A stretch of 64,000 bases of DNA from Streptomyces seoulensis. GTDB lineage: Bacteria > Actinomycetota > Actinomycetes > Streptomycetales > Streptomycetaceae. The notes beneath the pieces are model-generated. The model saw only the letters and a program-made list of their open reading frames with translations. It had not been told where the DNA came from and searched no databases. Of this stretch, positions 45,138-53,284 are shown piece after piece (positions within the stretch are counted from its first letter, which is position 1; every line of letters starts with the position of its first letter). The position numbers were made by a program, and so were the translations under genes. The DNA lies in NCBI RefSeq assembly GCF_004328625.1, contig NZ_CP032229.1, positions 3,038,001 through 3,102,000 of the forward strand, in the 5' to 3' direction.

Positions 45138-46291
45138 ACGACAACGCCGCGCACCCGGACTCCCCCGGCGACGGCACGCGCGCCGTCCGCGCCGGTCTTC
45201 CCGAGCCGGTGAAGCACGAGCCGACCCTGCCGGGACCGGTCTTCGCCGCCCACTTCCACCTGCCCGGCGAGGTGAGCGGCCCGTACTCCTACGGCCGTGA
45301 CGGCAACCCCACCTGGACCCTGCTGGAGCGGGCCATCGGCGAGCTGGAGGCGCCCGGCGCAGGCGACACCGAGACGCTGGTGTTCGCCTCCGGCATGGCG
45401 GCGATCTCCGCGGTGCTCTTCTCCCAGCTCAAGACCGGCGACATCGTCGTGCTGCCCTCCGACGGCTACCAGGCGCTCCCCCTGGCGCGGGCCCAGCTGG
45501 AGGCGTTCGGCATCGAGGTGCGCACCGCGCCCACCGGCGGCGACGCCCAGCTCGACGTGCTCGACGGGGCGAAGCTGCTGTGGATCGAGTCGCCGTCCAA
45601 CCCGGGGCTCGACGTGTGCGACATCCGGCGGCTGGTGGAGGAGGCCCACGCCCGCGGGGCGCTGGTGGCCGTGGACAACACTCTCGCCACGCCGCTCGGG
45701 CAGCGTCCGCTGGAACTGGGCGCCGACTTCGCCGTGGCCAGCGGCACCAAGCAGCTCAGCGGGCACGGCGACGTCCTTCTGGGGTACGTCGTTGGCCGCG
45801 CGGGCGAGCCGATGGACGCCGTGCGCCGCTGGCGGAAGATCGTCGGGGCGATCCCCGGCCCGATGGAGGCGTGGCTCGCGCACCGCTCGATCGCCACTCT
45901 GCCGCTCCGCGTCGACCGGCAGAACGCCACGGCGCTCGCGGTGGCCGAGGCCCTGCGCGACCGGCCCGAGGTCTCCGGCCTGCGGTATCCGGGGCTGCCC
46001 GACGACCCGTCGCACGAGGTCGCCGCGCGGCAGATGCGCCGCTTCGGCTGCGTGGTCTCCTTCACGCTGCCCACCCGCGAGCACGCCGAGCGGTTCCTGG
46101 CGGCGTTGCGGCTGGTCGAGGACGCGACGAGCTTCGGCGGGGTGCGCTCCACCGCCGAGCGGCGCGGCCGCTGGGGCGGGGACGCGGTGCCGGACGGGTT
46201 CATCCGCATGTCGGTCGGGGCCGAGGACGCCGAGGACCTGGTGGCGGACGTGCTGCGGGCCTTGAACGAGTCCGCCGAGTCTGTGGGCTGA
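45134..46291 (+). CDS. Cystathionine gamma-lyase (trans-sulphuration PLP enzyme)
   Basis: 385 residues, starting inside the ptpA stop. It belongs to the Cys/Met metabolism PLP family: FASGMAAISAV, IESPSNPGLDVCDI, DNTLATPLGQRPLELGAD and the PLP lysine in ASGTKQLSGHGD. The member most like this in Streptomyces is annotated as cystathionine gamma-lyase, which makes cysteine, ammonia and 2-oxobutyrate; gamma-synthase and methionine gamma-lyase cannot be ruled out. Coupling to ptpA is translational but no functional link is obvious. Confidence 0.88.
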   Translation: MNDNAAHPDSPGDGTRAVRAGLPEPVKHEPTLPGPVFAAHFHLPGEVSGPYSYGRDGNPTWTLLERAIGELEAPGAGDTETLVFASGMAAISAVLFSQLKTGDIVVLPSDGYQALPLARAQLEAFGIEVRTAPTGGDAQLDVLDGAKLLWIESPSNPGLDVCDIRRLVEEAHARGALVAVDNTLATPLGQRPLELGADFAVASGTKQLSGHGDVLLGYVVGRAGEPMDAVRRWRKIVGAIPGPMEAWLAHRSIATLPLRVDRQNATALAVAEALRDRPEVSGLRYPGLPDDPSHEVAARQMRRFGCVVSFTLPTREHAERFLAALRLVEDATSFGGVRSTAERRGRWGGDAVPDGFIRMSVGAEDAEDLVADVLRALNESAESVG

Positions 46292-46302
46292 GAGCGCGGT
46301 GC

Positions 46303-46341
46303 GGGCGGTCCGAGCCTCCCCCCTCGTGGCTCGGACCGCCC
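46303..46341 (+). terminator. Strong terminator after cystathionine lyase
   Basis: GGGCGGTCCGAGCC (46303-46316) pairs perfectly with GGCTCGGACCGCCC (46328-46341); it starts 12 bases after the stop codon and closes the holin-ptpA-lyase operon. Confidence 0.85.
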
Positions 46342-46420
46342 CCGGTTCCGTGCGTGAAGAACCGCGCCAACAAGGCTAGTTGACTCTGCGTCAGTGTCCA
46401 ATCACGGTAACGACAGAGAC

Positions 46421-46438
46421 CTATCGACTTATTTATAG
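46421..46438. promoter_or_regulatory. Candidate LysR-type operator
   Basis: CTAT (46421-46424) and ATAG (46435-46438) form an interrupted dyad of the T-N11-A kind, in a markedly AT-rich patch 50 bases before the LysR-type gene. It could be its autoregulatory site. Confidence 0.35.
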
Positions 46439-46487
46439 TTGGGGCCTGCCCGGCCTGCCCGAGGAGGCAGGGAAAGGGGACCCCACC

Positions 46488-47393
46488 ATGGACCTGGCCC
46501 TGCTGCGGACCTTCGTCACCGTGCACCGGGCCGGCTCCTTCACCCGCGCCGCCGCGCTGCTGGGCCTCTCCCAGCCCGCCGTGACCTCCCAGATCCGCAC
46601 CCTGGAACGCCAGCTCGGCCGCCCCCTCTTCCTGCGGCAGGCGCGCGGGGTGACCCCCACGACCATCGGCGACGAACTCGCCCACAAGGCCGCGCCCCAT
46701 CTCGACGCCCTGGTGGAGATAGCCGAGAGCGGGCTGGACGACGAGTCCTCGCTGCGCACCCTGCATCTGGCCGGACCTCCGGAGTTCACCACCGAGCGCG
46801 CCCTGCCCGCCCTGACGGAGCTGACCGGTGCCGACGGCCAGGGCTTCGCCCTCCGCGCCTGCTTCGGCACGGCGGAAGAGGTCTTGGAAGGGCTGGCGGC
46901 GGGCCATCATGAGCTGGCCATCAGCACGGTCCGGCCGCGCGGGGCCCTGCTGAGCGCGAGCCCGCTCTGCGACGAGGAGCACGTGCTGGTCGCCGCGCCG
47001 CGCTGGGCCGAGCGGATCGGGCCGGAGGCGCTGCGGCGGACGGGGGCGGCCGCGCTGAAGAACTTGCCGGTGATCGAAGTCCACGAGTCGCTGCCCTTCG
47101 TCTCGCGCTACTGGGCCTCCGTGTTCGACACGCGTCCAGGGGCCTCGGGGACGGTCATCGTGCCGGACCTGCGGGCGGTATTGGCCTGTGCGGCCTCGGG
47201 GGCGGGACTCGCGGTGCTGCCCCGGTACCTGTGCACGGCCGCGCTCGACCGGGCCGAGGTGGTTCTGCTGCACGACCCGGCCGTGCCGCCGCTGCGGACC
47301 TACTTCCTGGTGGTGCGCACCGGCTCGCTGGCGCTGCCGCATGTCGGTCGGGCGCACGAGTGGCTCCAGCGGGCCGCCTCGCGGTGGTGCTGA
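46488..47393 (+). CDS. LysR family transcriptional regulator
   Basis: 301 residues from ATG 46488, with AAAGGGGA about eight bases upstream. The N-terminal winged helix-turn-helix reads LRTFVTVHRAGSFTRAAALLG with LSQPAVTSQIRTLE, followed by a two-lobed effector domain. Usually a LysR regulator controls a divergent gene; here the upstream neighbour is on the same strand and is separated by a terminator, so the target is not evident. Confidence 0.92.
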   Translation: MDLALLRTFVTVHRAGSFTRAAALLGLSQPAVTSQIRTLERQLGRPLFLRQARGVTPTTIGDELAHKAAPHLDALVEIAESGLDDESSLRTLHLAGPPEFTTERALPALTELTGADGQGFALRACFGTAEEVLEGLAAGHHELAISTVRPRGALLSASPLCDEEHVLVAAPRWAERIGPEALRRTGAAALKNLPVIEVHESLPFVSRYWASVFDTRPGASGTVIVPDLRAVLACAASGAGLAVLPRYLCTAALDRAEVVLLHDPAVPPLRTYFLVVRTGSLALPHVGRAHEWLQRAASRWC

Positions 47394-47447
47394 CCGGGCA
47401 TTCCTCCGCGAATGTCTCCTCACGGTGAGTCCGGGGCCGCCCGCGAT

Positions 47448-47461
47448 GTTTCACGTGGAAC
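47448..47461. other. parS-like site
   Basis: GTTTCACGTGGAAC, one mismatch to the parS palindrome, in the 89-base gap between the LysR-type and Nudix genes. Confidence 0.6.
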
Positions 47462-47482
47462 CGGTCGGGCCACATTGTTCCC

Positions 47483-47965
47483 ATGACCGTCCGACCCGTG
47501 GTCAAGCGCACCGCCCGCGCCGTTCTGCTGGACGGTGACGACCTGATCCTGATCAAGCGCACCAAGCCCGGCGTCGATCCCTACTGGGTCACCCCCGGTG
47601 GCGGCGTCGAGCCCGAGGACCCGACCGTCGTCGACGCCCTGCACCGCGAGGTGTACGAGGAACTCGGCGCCAAGATCTCCGATGTCGTGCCCTGCTTCGT
47701 GGACACCGTGGAGCACATCGGCGAGGACGGCGGGGCGACCGGGGTGAAGGTCCAGCACTTCTTCGTCTGCCGCCTGGAGTCCATGGACCCCGCGCTCCGC
47801 CACGGTCCCGAGGTGGAGGAGCCGGCCGGGGAGTACGACATCGTCCGCATCCCGTTCACCCGGGTCGGCATCGCCTCCGTCCACCTCGTCCCGCTGTCGT
47901 TGCGGCACTATCTGGACGGCAACATCGAAGGTGTCCGCGCCATGCACGCCCCCGATCTGGGCTGA
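47483..47965 (+). CDS. Nudix hydrolase
   Basis: 160 residues from ATG 47483. The Nudix box spans about residues 37-60: GGGVEP near its start and the core REVYEELGA (REUxEExGU) intact, so metal-dependent pyrophosphatase activity is expected. The glutamate position between the two is shifted or absent, a small departure from the consensus. Substrates range from oxidised nucleotides to ADP-ribose and cannot be predicted. Convergent with the flavohaemoglobin gene. Confidence 0.87.
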   Translation: MTVRPVVKRTARAVLLDGDDLILIKRTKPGVDPYWVTPGGGVEPEDPTVVDALHREVYEELGAKISDVVPCFVDTVEHIGEDGGATGVKVQHFFVCRLESMDPALRHGPEVEEPAGEYDIVRIPFTRVGIASVHLVPLSLRHYLDGNIEGVRAMHAPDLG

Positions 47966-47980
47966 TCGTCACGCGCTCGC

Positions 47981-49198
47981 TCAGGAGCCGCTGATCACCA
48001 GATCCTCGACGGGGTCGTGGCGTATGCGGGGTGCCGGAACGCCGAGTGCCTGCAACGCGGAGACACCGCTACGGATCATGCCGGGCGGGCCGGAGAGGTA
48101 CGCGTCGTAGTCCCGCCAGGGACCGCTCGCCCGCACCGCGTCGTGGAGGTGGCGGTCCTCCCGGTCGATGACCGAGCGGACGGATATCCAGGAGTGGGCC
48201 TGCCGCAGCCGGAGCAGGGTGTCGATGTCGTACAGGTCGTGGTCGTGACGGGCGCCGTAGAAGACCTCGACCGGGCGGCGGGCGCCGTGTTCGGCGACCT
48301 CCTCGACCATGGCCTTGATCGGGGCTATCCCGGTGCCGCCGCCCAGGCAGAGCAGGCCGCTGTCGGTGGCGTGGTCCACGTTCATCGAGCCGACCGGCGG
48401 CCCGAGGCGCACCACGTCACCGGGGCAGGCGCGGTGCACCAGGGCGTTGGAGACCCAGCCGGCCGGGACCGCCCGCACATGGAAGGTGAGCAGCCCGTCG
48501 GCGCGGGGCGCCGAGGCGAAGGAGTAGTGCCGCCAGACACGCGGCCACCAGGGCGTCTCGACGCTCGCGTACTGCCCGGCCAGGAAGGGGTACGGCTGGT
48601 CGGGGCGCAGCGTGATCACGGCGACGTCGGGCGTCCGCAGATCGTGGGTCACGACCTCGGCGTGCCACCAGGGCGGCGCGTCCCGCCCGTCGGCCTCGGC
48701 GGCCTCGGTCATGACCTGGGAGATGGTCGCGTAGACGCGGCCCCAGGCCGCCTCCGCCTGCGGGTTCCAGGTGTGGGTGGCGTAGGTGCTCAGGGCGCCG
48801 ATCAGACACGCGCCCACGGCCGGGTAGTGCTCGGGCCGGGTGCCGTACTTGCGGTGGCCCCGGCCGAGGTTGCGCAGATAGTCGAGGAGTACCGGGGTGT
48901 TGTCGATGTGCTCAGCGGCGGTGAGCAGGGCCCGCAGCAGCCGGTCCCGCTGGGTGTCCATCGCGGGCGGGAACAGGGGGCGCAGCTCCGGGTGGCGGAC
49001 GAAGAGCAGGGCGTAGAAGTACGAGGTCACCTTGTCGGCCAGGGGTGCGATCTCCGCCATCGTGCGGCGGATGAGCAGCGCGTCCCAGGAGGTCTGCGGG
49101 CGGGGTGGCGCCGGGTGTGGACCGGCCGCGTGCCGTGGCCGTCGGCCGACGCCGTTCGCCGTGCCGTCGTCCCGCGATGGGGTGGCCGGAGCTTCCAT
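47981..49198 (-). CDS. Flavohaemoglobin-like protein (globin plus ferredoxin reductase)
   Basis: 405 residues from ATG 49198, with GAGGG about eight bases upstream. A polar leader of about 40 residues precedes a globin domain (about 45-175) with the B-helix Tyr in SYFYALLF and the proximal His in PEHYPAVGACL. The FAD domain carries RHYSFASAP, and the NAD domain GGGTGIAP and LSGPPGMI. The layout matches NO dioxygenases (Hmp), which turn NO into nitrate. The longer leader and diverged globin suggest a second-class flavohaemoglobin; NO activity is likely but not certain. Confidence 0.87.
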   Translation of the reverse strand: MEAPATPSRDDGTANGVGRRPRHAAGPHPAPPRPQTSWDALLIRRTMAEIAPLADKVTSYFYALLFVRHPELRPLFPPAMDTQRDRLLRALLTAAEHIDNTPVLLDYLRNLGRGHRKYGTRPEHYPAVGACLIGALSTYATHTWNPQAEAAWGRVYATISQVMTEAAEADGRDAPPWWHAEVVTHDLRTPDVAVITLRPDQPYPFLAGQYASVETPWWPRVWRHYSFASAPRADGLLTFHVRAVPAGWVSNALVHRACPGDVVRLGPPVGSMNVDHATDSGLLCLGGGTGIAPIKAMVEEVAEHGARRPVEVFYGARHDHDLYDIDTLLRLRQAHSWISVRSVIDREDRHLHDAVRASGPWRDYDAYLSGPPGMIRSGVSALQALGVPAPRIRHDPVEDLVISGS

Positions 49199-49514
49199 GT
49201 GTGCCCTCGCTCGCACTCCTGCGGCGGTCTGCGCTTTCCCCCTCGGAAGCGCGTGATCCCCGCCGGGGCGGAGGACCGCAGCACTCGTTCCGCAGCGTGG
49301 CATCGCCGCAAGGTGCCACATCCCATTACCCGGAAAGACGGCTCTTGGCGGGCTTCGCCCGATTACGCTGTTGACCGCCACGACAGGCCGACGTTTCACG
49401 TGAAACAGCGTCGGCCGTCAGTGGTTTGCTCCAAGCGGAGAATCTGGCCGGAAGCGGTAAGAGGTCTCCGAATCCGGTGGACGCGAGGGGTGCGGTTCGG
49501 ACAACCTGACCGGC
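49199..49514. promoter_or_regulatory. Divergent gap between flavohaemoglobin and GNAT genes
   Basis: 316 bases carrying the promoters of both genes. The only clear element is a parS site at 49393-49406. No NsrR- or NorR-like dyad was recognised upstream of the flavohaemoglobin gene, and no RNA gene or convincing reading frame was seen. Confidence 0.5.
49386..49416. other. parS site within an inverted repeat
   Basis: Perfect GTTTCACGTGAAAC at 49393-49406. It is bracketed by GGCCGACG (49386-49393) and CGTCGGCC (49409-49416), an eight-bp stem. Confidence 0.85.
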
Positions 49515-50381
49515 GTGCCGATCTCTTCACTCGCCGCGCTGCCCATCCGCCGTCTGACTCTGCGCGATCTCACCGCCTGCGCCGATCTGTCCCAGGACCG
49601 GGGATGGCCCCGCGAGGAACACAAATGGGGGCTGCTGCTCACCGCGGGCCACGGCTACGGCATCGACGCCCCCGAAGGTGGCCTGGTCGCCGCGTGCGTC
49701 GTCATGGAGTACGGCCCCGGGCAACGGGTGGACCTGAGTGCGATCGGCATGGTCCTTGTCGCCGAGCGCCATTCCCGTCAGGGCGTGGGACGCCGTCTGA
49801 TGCGGCACGTCGTGGCGGCCATGGACGGTACGCCGTTGACCCTGCATGCCACCCCGCTGGGCCGTCCGCTCTACGAGGAGCTCGGCTTCAAGACCGTGGG
49901 CCGAGCGGAGATGCTCATGGGGCGCTTCAGGCCGGACGAATCGGAGCCGTCCGTGCCGACGCGGGCCGCGACCGCCGAGGACCTTCCCTCGATCCTCCGT
50001 CTCGACGCCGAGGTCTTCGGCGTCGACCGCACCCCGGTTCTGGTCCGGCTGCCCGCCTTCGCCGATCAGGTACGTGTGGCGGAGGAGGACGGCCGGATCA
50101 TCGGGTACGCCGCCGCGTGGCCCAGCATGCGGACCCATGTCATCGGCCCCCTGATCGCCCGCGACACGGAGACGGCCAAGGCCCTCGTCGAGTCGCTCGC
50201 GGCCGGCACCGACCGCCCGCTCCGTACCGATGTGGACGCGCGCCATGAGGAGTTGCTGGTCTGGGCGAAGGCCCGGGGGCTGGCGCCGGTGATGTCGAAC
50301 GCCGTCATGATGCTCGGCGCGCCCGGTGTGCCGGGGGACTGGACCCGGAGGTTCGCACCGCTGACGGTGGCCGCGGGCTGA
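49515..50381 (+). CDS. GNAT family N-acetyltransferase (two-domain)
   Basis: 288 residues from GTG 49515. The first GNAT domain shows the acetyl-CoA loop RHSRQGVGRRLMRHV (Q/RxxGxG/A) near residue 95 and YEELGFKTVG. The second half (about 155-280), starting RAATAEDLPSILRLD, is a degenerate second GNAT-like domain without the loop. Substrate unknown. The pattern resembles tandem-GNAT enzymes that acetylate small amines or peptides. It ends 8 bases before a strong terminator. Confidence 0.85.
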   Translation: MPISSLAALPIRRLTLRDLTACADLSQDRGWPREEHKWGLLLTAGHGYGIDAPEGGLVAACVVMEYGPGQRVDLSAIGMVLVAERHSRQGVGRRLMRHVVAAMDGTPLTLHATPLGRPLYEELGFKTVGRAEMLMGRFRPDESEPSVPTRAATAEDLPSILRLDAEVFGVDRTPVLVRLPAFADQVRVAEEDGRIIGYAAAWPSMRTHVIGPLIARDTETAKALVESLAAGTDRPLRTDVDARHEELLVWAKARGLAPVMSNAVMMLGAPGVPGDWTRRFAPLTVAAG

Positions 50382-50388
50382 ATCCCGG

Positions 50389-50430
50389 CATGGCGAAGGC
50401 CCCCGCGATACGGCGGGGGCCTTCGCCATG
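50389..50430. terminator. Bidirectional terminator
   Basis: A perfect 18-bp stem, 50389-50406 with 50413-50430, and a six-base loop, between the convergent GNAT and HbpS-like genes. Confidence 0.9.
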
Positions 50431-50444
50431 TGTGCGCGGTTCGC

Positions 50445-50864
50445 TCAGACCAGGGCGGTCAAGGCCTCGGTGGCGAAGCCGTGGTCCTGCTCGGGCGCAC
50501 CGCCGCCGACGCCGATCGCGCCGATCAGCCGGCCGTCGCGGTGGACGGGGACGCCACCGGCGATGAACAGGAGCGGGCGGTCCAGGGCGGTCGGCAGTGT
50601 GTGGAAGAGGCCGCCGGGCTGCACGGCGTCGACCAGATCGGCGGTCGGCGCGTCGAGCTGGAGCGCGGTGTACGCCTTGCGGGTGCTGGTCTCGCCGGAG
50701 ATCAGCACGGCCCGGTCGTCCCGGCGGAAGGCGAGCAGGTGGCCACCGGCGTCCAGCACGGTGACGCTGACGGTGACACCGGCGTCTTCGGCCGCACGCC
50801 GGGCGGTGGCGATGAGCAGTTCGGCGTCCTCGATGGTGAGCGGCGCGAAGGTGGTGGTGCTCAT
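50445..50864 (-). CDS. GlcG/HbpS-like haem-binding family protein
   Basis: 139 residues from ATG 50864. It is a single GlcG/HbpS domain: VTVSVTVLDAGGHLLAFRRDD in outline at about 29-50, the loop ETSTRKAYTA, and VPVHRDGRLIGAIGVGGG near the end. Streptomyces HbpS binds haem and iron and partners a redox-sensing kinase, but that protein is secreted. This one has no signal peptide, so it is more like the cytoplasmic GlcG group of unknown function. It may follow the MFS gene in one transcript (87 bases apart). Confidence 0.85.
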   Translation of the reverse strand: MSTTTFAPLTIEDAELLIATARRAAEDAGVTVSVTVLDAGGHLLAFRRDDRAVLISGETSTRKAYTALQLDAPTADLVDAVQPGGLFHTLPTALDRPLLFIAGGVPVHRDGRLIGAIGVGGGAPEQDHGFATEALTALV

Positions 50865-50951
50865 GGCGGGGTCTCCTTGGGAGTTTCTGAGGTGGGGTCG
50901 TCCGAGCCGGGGTTCCTCACCGGCCCGGACGAGGTCTGGGAACTGCCGGCC

Positions 50952-52157
50952 TCAGCGGCGGGCGGGCTCCGGCATGGCGGGCGTGTCGGAGGCGAGCACG
51001 GCGCCGGACCGGGATCCGCGGCGCTCCAAGGCGGCCGACAGGACGGCCAGCACCAGGGCTGCCGCGGCGAGGACGGCTCCGACCCAGTTGGGGGCCGTGT
51101 AGCCGAACCCGGCCGCGATGACCATGCCGCCGAGCCAGGCGGACAGGGCGTTGCCCAGGTTGAAGGCGCCGATGTTCACGGCCGAGGCGAGCGTCGGAGC
51201 GCCGTGCGCCTGGTCCAGGACCCGCTTCTGGAGCGGCGGGACGGTGGCGAAACCGAGGGCGCCGATCAGCGCGATGGTCACGGCGGCCGCGATCTTGTTG
51301 TGCGCGGTGAGCGTGAAGAGCGCGAGCACCACGGCCAGGGCGCCGAGTGACACGTAGAGCATCGGCATCAGGGCGCGGTCGGCGAACTTGCCGCCGATCA
51401 GGTTGCCGCCGACCATGCCGAGGCCGAACAGGACCAGCAGCCAGGTGACGGAGCCGTCGGCGAAACCGGCGACATGGGTCATCATCGGCGCGATGTAGGT
51501 GATGGCGGCGAAGACTCCGCCGAAGCCGAGCACCGTCATCGCCATGGCGAGCAGGACCTGGGCGTTCTTGAAGGCGGCCAGCTCATGCCGCAGACGCACG
51601 CCCTCGGGCCTCGGCACCTCGGGTACGAGCTTCGCGATGCCCGCGAGGCCGACGACGCCCAGGACGGCGACGATGGCGAAGGTCACCCGCCAGCCGATCT
51701 GCTGCCCGATGAGCGTGCCCAGCGGGACGCCGACCACATTGGCGACGGTGAGCCCGGTGAACATCATGGCGATGGCGCCGGCCTTCTTCTGCGGTGCCAC
51801 CAGTTCGGCCGCGACGACCGACCCGATGCCGAAGAAGGCGCCGTGGGCGAGGGACGCGACCACCCGGCCGATCAGCATGACCGCGAAGACGGGGGCGACG
51901 GCGGAGAGCAGGTTCCCGGCGATGAACAGGCCCATCAGCAGCATCAGCATCCGCTTGCGCGGGACCTTGGTACCGAGCACGGTCATCAGCGGGGCGCCGA
52001 TCACCACGCCGAGGGCGTAGCCGGTGACGAGCAGGCCCGCCGTGGGGATGGAGACCCCGAAGTCACCCGCGACCTGGGGCAGCAGGCCCATGATCACGAA
52101 CTCGGTCGTCCCGATTCCGAAGGCCCCGATCGCCAGGGCCAGAAGCGCGAGAGGCAT
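50952..52157 (-). CDS. MFS transporter (drug/arabinose efflux type)
   Basis: 401 residues from ATG 52157 (MPLALLALAIGAFGIGTTEF), the usual start of this subfamily, with GGGAAGG 12 bases upstream; GTG 52208 would add 17 residues. Twelve hydrophobic helices can be counted. FGIGTTEFVIMGLLP and the loop-2 motif GTKVPRKRMLM are typical of AraJ/DHA1 exporters. The MarR-family gene is divergent, so a drug- or phenolic-inducible efflux pair is likely. Confidence 0.9.
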   Translation of the reverse strand: MPLALLALAIGAFGIGTTEFVIMGLLPQVAGDFGVSIPTAGLLVTGYALGVVIGAPLMTVLGTKVPRKRMLMLLMGLFIAGNLLSAVAPVFAVMLIGRVVASLAHGAFFGIGSVVAAELVAPQKKAGAIAMMFTGLTVANVVGVPLGTLIGQQIGWRVTFAIVAVLGVVGLAGIAKLVPEVPRPEGVRLRHELAAFKNAQVLLAMAMTVLGFGGVFAAITYIAPMMTHVAGFADGSVTWLLVLFGLGMVGGNLIGGKFADRALMPMLYVSLGALAVVLALFTLTAHNKIAAAVTIALIGALGFATVPPLQKRVLDQAHGAPTLASAVNIGAFNLGNALSAWLGGMVIAAGFGYTAPNWVGAVLAAAALVLAVLSAALERRGSRSGAVLASDTPAMPEPARR

Positions 52158-52213
52158 GAGGGGGTAGACCTTCCCAAACGATTGCAGGAGCGCTTTGCGT
52201 GCTTCCACAATAG

Positions 52214-52236
52214 TTGCAGACGCGGGTTAAATGCAA
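52214..52236. promoter_or_regulatory. Candidate MarR operator
   Basis: TTGCA (52214-52218) and TGCAA (52232-52236) form a dyad across 13 bases in the gap between the MFS and MarR genes; a further GATTGCA lies at about 52180. The divergent layout makes this the likely operator region. Confidence 0.4.
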
Positions 52237-52300
52237 TCGCCGGATATTGCGGCCGTGCTCTACCCTGGAATCCGGCCGCTCCGGGACGGAGGAACACCCA

Positions 52301-52759
52301 ATGACAGCGACGGACCCCGCGCTCACCGCCCTCGCGCAGGGCTGGTGCGCCCTGTCTCTGCTGCACGGAAGGATCGAGGCGCACATCGAGCGCGCCCTCC
52401 AGACGCAGCACGAGCTGAGCGTGCGCGAGTACTCCCTGCTCGACGTGCTCAGCAGGCAGCACGACGGTGACGGCGGCCACCTCCAGATGAAGCAGGTCGC
52501 CGACGCCGTCGTCCTCAGCCAGAGCGCCACCACCCGGCTGGTGACCCGCCTGGAGGACCGTGGCCTGCTGGAGCGCTACCTGTGCCCCACCGACCGCCGT
52601 GGCATCTACACCAACGTCACCGAGGCCGGCCTCGAGCTGCTGGAGAAGGCGCGTCCGACCAACGACGCGGCGCTGCGCGAGGCGCTGGACACGGCGGCGC
52701 AGAACCCCGAACTCGCCCCGCTGGTCAGGGCTGTGGAGTCGCTGCACGTCCCCGCATAG
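52301..52759 (+). CDS. MarR family transcriptional regulator
   Basis: 152 residues from ATG 52301, seven bases after GGAGGA. The winged helix-turn-helix spans about 38-110, with LSVREYSLLDVL, the recognition helix LSQSATTRLVTRLEDRG and the wing CPTDRRGIYTNVTEAG. It probably represses itself and the divergent MFS exporter. The GNAT gene begins 11 bases after its stop. Confidence 0.92.
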   Translation: MTATDPALTALAQGWCALSLLHGRIEAHIERALQTQHELSVREYSLLDVLSRQHDGDGGHLQMKQVADAVVLSQSATTRLVTRLEDRGLLERYLCPTDRRGIYTNVTEAGLELLEKARPTNDAALREALDTAAQNPELAPLVRAVESLHVPA

Positions 52760-52769
52760 GCTGCGGGCC

Positions 52770-53222
52770 ATGACCGACCTCGACATACGGCCCGCGACCC
52801 CGGACGACATCCCGGCGATCGTGGCCCTGCTCGCCGACGACCCCCTGGGCGCCCAGCGCGAGTCCCCCGACGACCTGACGCCCTACCTGGCGGCGTTCGA
52901 GCGACTGGACACCGACCCCAACCAGCACCTCGTCGTGGCGGTCCGCGCCGGCCGGGTGATCGGGACGCTCCAGCTCACGATCATCCCGGGGCTCTCCCGC
53001 CAGGGCGCGACCCGCTCCCTCATCGAGGCCGTACGGATTCACGCGGACGAGCGCGGCAGCGGACTGGGCGGCGAGCTGATCCAGTGGGCCGTCGACACCT
53101 CCCGCCGCCTCGGCTGCCAACTGGTGCAGCTCACCTCGGACAAGAAGCGCACCGACGCCCACCGCTTCTACGAGCGGCTGGGCTTCACGGCCTCACACGA
53201 AGGCTTCAAGCTGAGCCTCTGA
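52770..53222 (+). CDS. GNAT family N-acetyltransferase
   Basis: 150 residues from ATG 52770. It is a single GNAT domain, DIRPATPDDIPAIVALL at the start, acetyl-CoA loop ADERGSGLGGELIQWA (RGxGxG type) near residue 95 and FYERLGFTASHEGF at the end. No ribosome site is visible. It is either coupled to marR or made from a leaderless message (TAGGCT lies just upstream). Substrate unknown. Confidence 0.88.
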   Translation: MTDLDIRPATPDDIPAIVALLADDPLGAQRESPDDLTPYLAAFERLDTDPNQHLVVAVRAGRVIGTLQLTIIPGLSRQGATRSLIEAVRIHADERGSGLGGELIQWAVDTSRRLGCQLVQLTSDKKRTDAHRFYERLGFTASHEGFKLSL

Positions 53223-53233
53223 CTGCGCGGTTG

Positions 53234-53279
53234 ATGCACGAAGGGCCCTGTTTCACGTGAAACAGGGCCCTTCGTGCAT
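53234..53279. other. 46-bp perfect palindrome with parS core
   Basis: Every base from 53234 to 53279 pairs with its mirror; the central 14 (53250-53263) are a perfect parS, GTTTCACGTGAAAC. It sits between convergent genes, 12 bases after one stop and 6 before the other, so it can act as a bidirectional terminator and as a ParB site. Confidence 0.88.
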
Positions 53280-53284
53280 GGCTG

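Noticed and set aside
46488..47393. LysR gene as regulator of the cystathionine lyase operon
   Set aside because: They are collinear, not divergent, and separated by a 14-bp perfect terminator; no shared operator was seen.
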